Positions 1 through 6,723 of a stretch of 18,445 bases of DNA are shown one piece after another. The notes beneath the pieces are model-generated. The model did no database searches. It was not told the origin of the DNA and worked only from the letters and a program-made list of their open reading frames with translations. The stretch comes from RUG13615 sp040307715. Lineage in GTDB: Bacteria > Bacillota > Clostridia > Peptostreptococcales > Anaerovoracaceae. A program made the position numbers and the translations under genes. Position 1 is the first letter of the stretch; each line of letters begins with the position of its first letter. Location: contig JAWRJC010000152.1 in NCBI GenBank assembly GCA_040307715.1, forward strand, positions 1 through 18,445. Direction: 5' to 3'.

Positions 1-1165
1 CTTCAGCGATGTATCTATCGTCCGGGTCTTCCCCGACCAGCAGCACGTCGAGTTCAGACGCGCCGGCGCGCACGACGGCGTTTTCCGCCTCGGGCGAACC
101 CGGCCCCGCCAGGATGCACACCGGACTCAGCCCCTCGCTCACTGCGTGGGTGATGAGCTCGAGCCCCGAAATCAGGCTGGCGTATTCTTCTTCTATGATC
201 AGGATGCCGTGGTAGCCCGCCGGCTTGTTTTCCTGCCCTTCCTTGACCTCCGCGATGCTCATGGTGCGGCGTTTTTTCTCGGACACATCCATGAGCGCAT
301 CGTAGATCGCCTGCGCGCCTTCCTCTGCGCTCTGGTACCGGGTCTTCTCCCGGTCGACCGGCGGCGGAAGCACCAGACTCTTCACTTTAGTCGGGCTGCC
401 CTTCGTACCGATCTCCTCAGGGTCGATCCCGAGTGCCTGCGTATCGATCCGGAGGATCTCGCGCTCCTTTGCCCTGCGCATCCCTTCGATGCTCGGCGGC
501 CGCAATTCGTTGGCACCGCCGCAGATGGAGATCACGGCAGGTCTGGGCACACGCAGCAGCGCCGTGCCGTCCTCCAGCAGCCGCTGGCAGAGCACACTGT
601 TGGCTTCATACGCCAGTTTGGCGAGTTCCGCCGCGTCATGCTCCGCATCCGGCATCGCGTAGGAGTAGCTCTCGTACGCATCATTCGCGCGGGCCGTCTC
701 TTTCTCGTCTGTACGTTCACCCCCCTGCACACTGACGACGTTCGTCACGCAGGGAAGCCCGAGCAGGGCCGCTACCTCGGCAGGCACATGCCCTGTCTCC
801 CCGTCGACCGCCCGCCTGCCGGCGAGGATCAGATCGAACGGTCCGAGGTGTCTGGCCGCCGCCGCAAGGATCCGCGCTGTTGCGAGCGTATCAGAACCAG
901 CTGCTGCCTTGTCCTGCAGCAGCACGAGTTTATCCACGTTGAGCGATGCCACCTCGCGCAGCATTTCCTCTGCGCTGTCCGGGCCCATGGTCAGGACAGT
1001 GACGGCGCCGCCGTATTTTTCTTTCAGTGCCAGTGCGTGCTCCAGCGCCGCGCAGTCCGCGGGATTGACCGCATGGCTGCTCTTGCTCCGGTCGATGCGG
1101 AAATCTTCGGTCATCTGGGCAGACTCGATCTCCACGACCTGTTTCATGCATACCAGGATGTTCAT
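1..1165 (-). CDS. Electron transfer flavoprotein beta-alpha fusion, partial (C-terminus beyond left edge)
   Basis: The frame is open from an ATG at 1165 to the left edge, giving 388 visible residues. Residues 1-290 are an ETF beta subunit: it begins MNILVCMKQV, has NPADCAALEHALALKEK near 34-50, TVLTMGP near 56-62, the ETF signature GRRAVDGETGHVPAE (116-130) and GSPTKVK (256-262). After a linker of about 30 charged residues, residues 318-388 match the start of an ETF alpha subunit (GILIIEEEYASL, then AVSEGLSPVCILAG and a VRAGASELDVLLGEDP stretch). No stop separates the two, so this is one polypeptide. ETFs carry FAD plus a second flavin or AMP and accept electrons from dehydrogenases; here the likely donor is the FAD/Fe-S pair at 5624-8148. 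GAGGT lies 8 bases before the ATG. The alpha FAD domain is outside the window. The beta part looks about 30 residues longer than usual between residues 148 and 200. Confidence 0.88.
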   Translation of the reverse strand, partial: MNILVCMKQVVEIESAQMTEDFRIDRSKSSHAVNPADCAALEHALALKEKYGGAVTVLTMGPDSAEEMLREVASLNVDKLVLLQDKAAAGSDTLATARILAAAARHLGPFDLILAGRRAVDGETGHVPAEVAALLGLPCVTNVVSVQGGERTDEKETARANDAYESYSYAMPDAEHDAAELAKLAYEANSVLCQRLLEDGTALLRVPRPAVISICGGANELRPPSIEGMRRAKEREILRIDTQALGIDPEEIGTKGSPTKVKSLVLPPPVDREKTRYQSAEEGAQAIYDALMDVSEKKRRTMSIAEVKEGQENKPAGYHGILIIEEEYASLISGLELITHAVSEGLSPVCILAGPGSPEAENAVVRAGASELDVLLVGEDPDDRYIAE

Positions 1166-1207
1166 ATTTGGTACCTCTGTCTTTCACATCCGCTTCTGGT
1201 AATCATT

Positions 1208-1213
1208 ATTATA
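1208..1213 (-). promoter_or_regulatory. Possible -10 element for the ETF fusion gene
   Basis: The minus strand reads TATAAT here, 43 bases before the ETF start codon. No convincing -35 is seen at 16-18 bases upstream (the N17 position reads TACAGC). It may be a weak promoter giving the ETF gene extra expression, or chance in an AT-rich gap. Confidence 0.25.
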
Positions 1214-1255
1214 CACGTTTTCCGGAGCTTGCTGTATCTCTTTCTTCAGTTACAA

Positions 1256-1281
1256 GGAAAGCAGCATTTCTGCTGCCTTCC
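1256..1281 (-). other. Hairpin between aldolase and ETF genes
   Basis: A 10-bp stem with one mismatch (GGAAAGCAGC / GCTGCCTTCC) and a 6-base loop lies in the 162-bp gap between the aldolase stop and the ETF start. Neither side has a clear T-run, so it is not a typical intrinsic terminator. It could be an mRNA-stability or partial-termination element lowering ETF expression relative to the genes upstream. Confidence 0.4.
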
Positions 1282-1327
1282 CTGCGTCCTTTTGCCCGCT
1301 GCTTTCAAATTGTTCAAGCATGCTCTT

Positions 1328-2104
1328 TTACTCGGTGAAAGAATCAGCGATACTCTTATACAGTCCCTGCAGGAGCATCACATCGAGCCCGATCGCTACG
1401 CTGTTGAACCCCTGCTCGACCCGTTTTTTGCCGGTCGCCGCATCTCCGCAGAAGCACATACTGATAATGCCGTTGTCCTGACAGGCTGCCAGGATCCTCT
1501 TCAGTGCATCCACAAAAAGCGGGTTTTCGAACTGAAGCGGGATCCCGAGGCTGATCGAAAGATCCAGCGGTCCGACAAAAATGCCGCCCACACCTTCCGT
1601 CGCAGCGATCTGTTCCACGATCTCCAACGCCTCTACGGTCTCGCACTGCGGCAGCAGCAAGGTGTTCTTGTTGTAGAAGTCAAAATACTCTTCCGGGGTC
1701 ATCCCTCTGACATCCTCGCCCATGTTCCAGCCGTCCACACGCGAATAGCACATCCCGCGGTCACCGACGGGTTTGTATTTGCTCCACTCGACCAGTTGTT
1801 TGACCTGATCGAGCGTCTTCACATAGGGTACGATCAGGCCGTGTGCGCCGACGTCCAGCGCTTTCAGGACCGGGCTGCGCTGGATGTCGCGGACGCGCAC
1901 GATGGGGGAATAGCCCCTGGCGTCCGCTGCCATGACCAGCGGATCGAGGACCGGCTCCAGTGCGGGACTGTGCTCCATGTCCAGGATCACATAATCCAGA
2001 CCGGTATGGCTCAGCGCGTCTACCGCGATCGTGTTGTTGAGGTGGCAGAAAGTGCCGACCGAGGGCTTCCCTTGCTTGAATTTTTCCTGTAAACGATTGA
2101 TCAT
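1328..2104 (-). CDS. HpcH/HpaI-family aldolase
   Basis: 258 residues, the usual length for metal-dependent class II HpcH/HpaI aldolases, which cleave 2-keto-3-deoxy or 4-hydroxy-2-oxo acids to pyruvate plus an aldehyde. Residues matching the E. coli HpaI active site are visible: LDMEHSP with His45, VRVRD with Arg70, the metal-binding Glu155 in QCETVEAL, and Asp181 in GPLDLSIS. GAHGLIVPYV (86-95) is the family's core strand. The ATG lies one base after the stop of the dehydrogenase gene upstream, with AAAGGAG inside that gene's end, so the two are probably translationally coupled. In this operon it would be the carbon-carbon bond-breaking step of an acid degradation pathway. The aldehyde product is unknown: family members act on homoprotocatechuate-pathway acids, ketodeoxyglucarate or ketodeoxyrhamnonate, and the sequence does not decide between them. 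Confidence 0.9.
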   Translation of the reverse strand: MINRLQEKFKQGKPSVGTFCHLNNTIAVDALSHTGLDYVILDMEHSPALEPVLDPLVMAADARGYSPIVRVRDIQRSPVLKALDVGAHGLIVPYVKTLDQVKQLVEWSKYKPVGDRGMCYSRVDGWNMGEDVRGMTPEEYFDFYNKNTLLLPQCETVEALEIVEQIAATEGVGGIFVGPLDLSISLGIPLQFENPLFVDALKRILAACQDNGIISMCFCGDAATGKKRVEQGFNSVAIGLDVMLLQGLYKSIADSFTE

Positions 2105-2105
2105 T

Positions 2106-3104
2106 TTACTCTCCTTTGCCCTCCAGGACTTCCGGGTTGCACATATTTTTCACGGGTTTACCGAGCAGAAAATCCGCGACATTCTTCGCCGCTTCCGACA
2201 TCAGCGCCACATTGGATTCCTCCGAATACCAGCCGGCGTGCGGGGTGATGATCGCATTCTCACAACTGAAGATCGGCATATCCGGCGTGGGATGTTCCGT
2301 TGAAAGCGTATCCAGGCCGGCGCCTGCGATCTCCCCGGTCTTCAGCGCTTCCACGAGCGCCTCTTCATCGACCAGTCCGCCGCGCGCAGTGTTGATCAGA
2401 TATGCGGTTTTCTTCATCTTCTTAAGCACATCCGCATCGATGATCTTCTCGGTCTCCTTTGTGTACGGGAGATGCAGAGAAAGGAAGTCCGCCGTTGTGA
2501 TCAGTTCTTCCTCATCGACCTTGCGCACACCATACTCCGCCATCTCTTCCGCGCTCACATACGGGTCGCATGCGATGACTTCCATGCCAAACGCTTTCAT
2601 CCGCTTGGTGGTCGCCTTGGCGATCCGCCCAAATCCATAAGAGGCGAAGATCATGCCGGTCAGGCACCAGATCGGCGCGATGGGCTCCATCGCCCACACC
2701 CCTTCCCGGACAAGTTTGTTTGCCTTCACCAGACTCCTGTCTAATGCTAACACAAAAGCAGATACATGGTTAGCGACTTCCACTGTCTGCGGGTCGCGCA
2801 CGTTGGCAACCAGAATACCTCTTTCCGTGCAGGCAGGAATATCGATGTTGTTCATCCCGATGCCGGTACGGGAGAAAATCTTAGGCTTCTTCATCTGATC
2901 GAGGAATGCCTCGTCGACCAGTTCGTAGCAGAACACGATGCCATCCGCATCCGAAGCCTCTTTGATCATCGTCTTTCTTGGCGTCCCGGGCGGAAGGATG
3001 ATCACCTCGCAGTCTCTGCTGTCGGTCAGTTCCTTGAATCCTTCATACACATATTCGTATTTGATCGATGGAAGATCCATCACAACAAGCTTGAGCTCAG
3101 ACAT
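2106..3104 (-). CDS. D-isomer-specific 2-hydroxyacid dehydrogenase
   Basis: 332 residues, similar to phosphoglycerate dehydrogenase/hydroxypyruvate reductase proteins. The catalytic triad is visible: Arg241 in NTARGGLVDEEAL, Glu270 in DTLSTEHP and His289 in TPHAGW. The nucleotide-binding loop is GFGRIA (157-162), with the third Gly of GxGxxG replaced by Ala, and Asp180 at the end of the next strand suggests NAD(H) over NADP(H). It would interconvert a 2-oxo acid and a D-2-hydroxy acid in the cytoplasm. The start has a G-rich ribosome binding site (GAGGGGGG). It sits 18 bases after the FAH-family gene and just before the aldolase, as a middle gene of the operon. A role in reducing the aldolase product or a 2-keto acid is inferred; the substrate cannot be named. 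Confidence 0.9.
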   Translation of the reverse strand: MSELKLVVMDLPSIKYEYVYEGFKELTDSRDCEVIILPPGTPRKTMIKEASDADGIVFCYELVDEAFLDQMKKPKIFSRTGIGMNNIDIPACTERGILVANVRDPQTVEVANHVSAFVLALDRSLVKANKLVREGVWAMEPIAPIWCLTGMIFASYGFGRIAKATTKRMKAFGMEVIACDPYVSAEEMAEYGVRKVDEEELITTADFLSLHLPYTKETEKIIDADVLKKMKKTAYLINTARGGLVDEEALVEALKTGEIAGAGLDTLSTEHPTPDMPIFSCENAIITPHAGWYSEESNVALMSEAAKNVADFLLGKPVKNMCNPEVLEGKGE

Positions 3105-3122
3105 ATCTATCCCCCCTCTTTC

Positions 3123-4025
3123 TTATTCCACGTAGTTGCGGAGTGTGCCGACGCCTTCCACATAGCATTCGACAACATCTCCCGGCTGCATCCACTTAGG
3201 TTCTTCCATCCCCATCGCCACACCTGACGGCGTGCCGGTCGCGAGGATGTCGCCCGGCTCAAGGGTAAAGTACGTGGAGATCTCATGGATCAGGGTCGGC
3301 ACATCGCGCATCAGCTGGGTCGTGTTTCCATCCTGCCGCTTTTCCCCGTTCACGATGCTGCCAACATCCAGCTTCAGCGGGAAGGGCAGTTCATCCTTCG
3401 TCACGATCACAGGCCCGAGACAGGAGTACGTGTCCACGCTCTTGCCCATGAACCACTGGATGCGGTCCTTTTGCGTCTCTCTGCCGGAAATATCGTTGAA
3501 GACGGAGTACCCGAAGATATGATCCTCGACCTCTTCGGCCGGGATATCTTTTCCGCCCCTGCCGATGATGACCGCCAGCTCAGCCTCGTAATCCAGATGC
3601 TTTTCAAGCGCCCATGGATTGATGATCTTCTCTTCCGGCCCGACCATCGCATGTACGCGCTTGCTGAAATAGATGGTGCTGGCGGGCGGTTTGGCCAGCG
3701 TTTCGTCTTTCAGTCCATCGGTCGATTCCTTAACGTGCTCCATATAGTTGATGCCTACGCAGAGCACATCGTGGGCCGGCCGCAGGATCGGCGCTTTGAT
3801 GGTGACCTCAGAGAGCGGAATCGCCTTGTCACAGCAGCCGCAGAGGAGATCCTTCTCCAGACGGTCCGGATGATCCGCATAGTCATAGATCTTCCGCACC
3901 ATCAGATCTTCCGCCGGGTACTCCCGCAGATCCCCCGCCATAGCGAGGGGAACGACTGCTGTGCCGTCCTTCGTGAGGAATCCGATCCCGTTCTCCTGTT
4001 TTGTGATGAACTGCACCAGCTTCAT
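3123..4025 (-). CDS. Fumarylacetoacetate hydrolase (FAH) family protein
   Basis: 300 residues. The C-terminal catalytic domain spans about 85-300. Metal ligands typical of the family are visible: Glu147 and Glu149 in LDYEAELAVIIG and Asp178 in FNDISGRE. Lys195 (GKSVDTYSCLGP) and the GDILATGTPSGV loop (258-269) are also conserved. The N-terminal 80 residues form the small accessory domain. Members hydrolyse acylpyruvates, isomerise or decarboxylate hydroxymuconate-type acids, or split 2,4-diketo-3-deoxy sugar acids. With an aldolase, a hydroxyacid dehydrogenase and a sugar-type kinase alongside, cleavage of a diketo acid is a reasonable guess. AAAGGAG precedes the ATG. It lies 35 bases after the kinase gene, in the same operon. 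Confidence 0.9.
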   Translation of the reverse strand: MKLVQFITKQENGIGFLTKDGTAVVPLAMAGDLREYPAEDLMVRKIYDYADHPDRLEKDLLCGCCDKAIPLSEVTIKAPILRPAHDVLCVGINYMEHVKESTDGLKDETLAKPPASTIYFSKRVHAMVGPEEKIINPWALEKHLDYEAELAVIIGRGGKDIPAEEVEDHIFGYSVFNDISGRETQKDRIQWFMGKSVDTYSCLGPVIVTKDELPFPLKLDVGSIVNGEKRQDGNTTQLMRDVPTLIHEISTYFTLEPGDILATGTPSGVAMGMEEPKWMQPGDVVECYVEGVGTLRNYVE

Positions 4026-4060
4026 CGTCTTCTCCTTTCTTTACGCCTTACGATATATGC

Positions 4061-5563
4061 TTACCAGCGGTCGTAGATCTTCTCCATCGCCTGCTGGATC
4101 TCTTTATAGATCGCAAAACTCTCTTCATAGACCGCTCTGTTCTCTTTGTTCGGGTACACGATGTCTTCCATCTGCGAACAGACCTCGACCGCTTCGAGCC
4201 AGGAACTGAAGACACCGGACACGACCCCCGCCAGCATAGCGGAACCGATCGAACTGTCATCACTGCGGACGCGCCGCAGCGGACGGTCCAGCACATCCGA
4301 TACGATCTGCCGCCACAGTGCGCTCTTGCTGCCGCCTCCGATGATACGGAAGGTTTCGTCCATGGGGATCTGCAGCCCGTCCAGCACCTGCATGCAGTCT
4401 TTCAGGGAGTACGCCACGCCTTCCATGACAGCCCGGTTGAAGTGCGCTTTCGTGTGATAGGAGGAAACGCCTGTGAAACTTGCCCTCAACTTCGGATTCT
4501 GATACGGGGTCGCTTCCCCTTGCAGATAGGGGTGGAAGAACAACCTGTCGGAACCCGCCGGCACAGTCGCCGCCGCGTCGCCGATCAGATCGAACGCGCT
4601 CCTGCCTGTCCGTTCCGCCTCTTCCATTTCAAAGGGGCTGAGAGCGTCACGGTACCAGCGCAGCGAGTATGCGCAGCTCTTCGTTCCTGTCCCCGGATAC
4701 CAGTAGCCTGGGATGATGTGACGGTACGTGAACAGATTGGGGTCCGGATACGCTCTGTCCGTGATCGGACAGATGCGTCCCGCGGTCGCCAGTTTGATCG
4801 TGGTATTGCCAAGCGCAGCGCTTCCTGCCGCAAAGATCTCCATCACGGTGTCGGTCGCGCCGACCGCCACCACCATATTCGGCGACAGCCCCGTCGCTTC
4901 ACAGAATGCCGGCAGCGGTGTCCCCGCGATGTCTCCCGGTGCTTTCAGTTCGGGCATCTGCTCTCTCGTCAGTCCTGCCATCGCAAGATAGCGGTCGCTG
5001 TAATCGCCCGCGAGTTCGTCGTAGAACAGACTGCCCTGGATCTCGATGAAATCCGTAAAAAGATCACCGGTCACCCGGTGCCGGATATAATCCTTCAGAT
5101 AGATGATCTTATGGATCCGGGCGTAGTTCTCCGGTTCGTGTTTTCTCAGCCAGATGAGTTGAGGCAGCGTCCAGGCAACGCTGGGGGAATTGAAGCAGTG
5201 TTCCAGGAACTCGTCCTTATACACCTGCAGTTCTCCGGCTTCTTCCCAGCTGCGGGAATCTGTCCAGTGGATCGCCGGACGGATCGGTTTGAGGTCTTCG
5301 TCCAGCAGAACGGCAATATGAGTAGCGCCGTCCACGGCCATCGCCACGATGTCTTCCGGCGGGACCGCTGCCTTTGCAAGGACCGCGCGCACGTTGGTCA
5401 TAAAGGCCTGATACAGGGCCTCCACATCCTGCTCTGCCCACCCCGCAGAGGGGTAGAGCATGGGGTACTCTTCCGCCGTGGTCGCTACGACCGCACCTGT
5501 CTCATCCAGTATGGTCGCCTTCGAGGAACCGCCCCCAAAATCCACACCTAATAGATAACGCAT
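4061..5563 (-). CDS. FGGY-family carbohydrate kinase, xylulokinase-like
   Basis: 500 residues, normal for the family. The N-terminal phosphate loop is GVDFGGGSSKATILD, an altered form of the usual DxGTTS pattern. WTDSRS near residue 100 carries the probable catalytic-base Asp. PQLIWLRKHEPE fits the first FGGY signature, and GGGSKSALWRQIVSDVLDRP closely matches the second signature as seen in xylulokinases. It should phosphorylate a keto-sugar, polyol or related acid with ATP. The start at 5563 was chosen because AAGGAGG stands directly before it. The frame extends 20 codons upstream to 5623, but that stretch is the terminator hairpin of the preceding gene. First gene of the left operon half. 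Its phosphorylated product is a candidate ligand for the SIS-domain regulator at 8257. The exact substrate is unknown. Confidence 0.9.
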   Translation of the reverse strand: MRYLLGVDFGGGSSKATILDETGAVVATTAEEYPMLYPSAGWAEQDVEALYQAFMTNVRAVLAKAAVPPEDIVAMAVDGATHIAVLLDEDLKPIRPAIHWTDSRSWEEAGELQVYKDEFLEHCFNSPSVAWTLPQLIWLRKHEPENYARIHKIIYLKDYIRHRVTGDLFTDFIEIQGSLFYDELAGDYSDRYLAMAGLTREQMPELKAPGDIAGTPLPAFCEATGLSPNMVVAVGATDTVMEIFAAGSAALGNTTIKLATAGRICPITDRAYPDPNLFTYRHIIPGYWYPGTGTKSCAYSLRWYRDALSPFEMEEAERTGRSAFDLIGDAAATVPAGSDRLFFHPYLQGEATPYQNPKLRASFTGVSSYHTKAHFNRAVMEGVAYSLKDCMQVLDGLQIPMDETFRIIGGGSKSALWRQIVSDVLDRPLRRVRSDDSSIGSAMLAGVVSGVFSSWLEAVEVCSQMEDIVYPNKENRAVYEESFAIYKEIQQAMEKIYDRW

Positions 5564-5575
5564 CGTATCCTCCTT

Positions 5576-5616
5576 AAAAAAACCGCTGCAAGAGAAAGGT
5601 CTCCCGCAGCGGTTTT
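5576..5616 (-). terminator. Intrinsic terminator between the Fe-S gene and the kinase gene
   Basis: On the minus strand, AAAACCGCTGC pairs with GCAGCGGTTTT around a 16-base loop, and the stem runs into seven T's. The T-run is directly followed by the kinase ribosome binding site AAGGAGG (5575-5569). It should reduce transcription of everything downstream. No separate promoter for the kinase fits in the short gap. Confidence 0.85.
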
Positions 5617-5623
5617 CGTTCAA

Positions 5624-6712
5624 CTAGCAGACAGCATCTAACAAGATGAAGAGATCTTCGATCCGGATGTCTTTCTGGTCCACCATACTGAAGTTATCAA
5701 ATGCCGTGGGCGTCGATGTGATCACCACATTCTCTCCGGCAAATCTGACATCGCCGAGCCGCCCTTCCGCGACCATGGCGGTCATCTTCGGATTGGTCAG
5801 AGGCAGCAGGGTTCCGCCGCAGCTCTTTGTGGTTTTTCTGCTCCGGAACAGTTCGTGCAGGTCGATCCCCATCGCTGCCATGATCTTTCTGGCCGGTTCG
5901 GATTCTTCGATCTCCCGGGCGATCTTGGCAGGGTCATGGTAGCAGGCGGTAAGTTCCACCTTGCCGGGCTTGAGGCTACCCTTTTCGATCGCGTCCGCGA
6001 TGAAGGCAGTCGCGGTCGTCACGGCGCCGTCAAACAGCTGCCATTCTGCCCACTGGTGCTTCATGAAAGCGGCGTCGCTTTCATCCAGCACAACGATCGT
6101 CTTAGCGCCGGCTTCCTTGCATTTGTCCGCGCAGGCCTGTGCCACTTTCTTCACATCTTCCACGTAGCCCATCAGTTCACCCAGCAGTGCGCCGCTCTGC
6201 GGTTCTTCCTTGAGCACTGTGAAATCCGTGCCGGTTTTCTTCATGAGATCCAGAAATGCAAGGGCGATCTTCTCCTGTTTTTTTCTGGCTGTTTCGCCGA
6301 GGTAAACAAGTACTTCCGCCTTCTCCGGCAGCGCAGCCACCGCTTCTGTGACGGCTTTGGTTTCCTCCATCGGAATCGCATTCCCCTCAAGTGCCCGGTC
6401 AAGGACAGTTTTCACATTGGGCGGCAGAATACCTTCCACCACACCCTTTGTACGGGCTTCCAGGATATAGATGACAGGATCCCATCCGGTCTCGCAATGC
6501 TGCGCACATCCCCGGCAGAGCGTGCACTCATACATGACTTCCATCGCGCTTTCATCGAGCGGGATCCCTCTGTGATCCAGAGAGACGAGAAGGCCTTTCG
6601 GTCTTGCGTTGTTTCCCTCTTTCCCCGTGACCTGGCCGACGGGACAGATATGTCTGCACATCCAGCAGAAACGGCAGGCATCAGCATGTTTTATGGCTTC
6701 AGTCGTAAACAT
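5624..6712 (-). CDS. Fe-S oxidoreductase subunit, GlcF/CCG-domain-like
   Basis: About 362 residues. Two ferredoxin-type [4Fe-4S] motifs lie at the N-terminus: CRFCWMCRHICP and CTLCRGCAQHC, about 45 residues apart. The rest resembles the cysteine-rich CCG domain of GlcF/HdrD-type proteins, but it is degenerate: CYHDPAKIA lacks the usual DPC cysteine and SCGG replaces CCGG. It should pass electrons from the FAD dehydrogenase encoded upstream to an acceptor, plausibly the fused ETF of this operon. The stop of the FAD gene (TAG) forms part of the ribosome binding site TAGGAGGG. An ATG at 6718 sits only one base after GGAGG, whereas the in-frame ATG at 6712 has proper spacing (7), so 6712 is preferred. 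A strong terminator follows the gene. Confidence 0.88.
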   Translation of the reverse strand: MFTTEAIKHADACRFCWMCRHICPVGQVTGKEGNNARPKGLLVSLDHRGIPLDESAMEVMYECTLCRGCAQHCETGWDPVIYILEARTKGVVEGILPPNVKTVLDRALEGNAIPMEETKAVTEAVAALPEKAEVLVYLGETARKKQEKIALAFLDLMKKTGTDFTVLKEEPQSGALLGELMGYVEDVKKVAQACADKCKEAGAKTIVVLDESDAAFMKHQWAEWQLFDGAVTTATAFIADAIEKGSLKPGKVELTACYHDPAKIAREIEESEPARKIMAAMGIDLHELFRSRKTTKSCGGTLLPLTNPKMTAMVAEGRLGDVRFAGENVVITSTPTAFDNFSMVDQKDIRIEDLFILLDAVC

Positions 6713-6723
6713 CGTCATCCCTC

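Noticed and set aside
146..2092. 648-residue plus-strand open frame
   Set aside because: It runs antisense through the ETF fusion, the intergenic gap and the aldolase. Its composition (Arg/His/Leu-rich, no recognisable motif) is that of a shadow frame, while the minus strand carries clear family motifs and ribosome binding sites.
4442..5551. 369-residue plus-strand open frame opposite the kinase, and the similar frame 5855-6919 opposite the Fe-S gene
   Set aside because: Both are antisense shadows of well-supported genes, with no motifs of their own.
5564..5623. 20-codon N-terminal extension of the kinase
   Set aside because: The stretch encodes the terminator stem of the upstream gene. An ideal ribosome binding site stands immediately before the inner ATG at 5563, where the FGGY domain begins.
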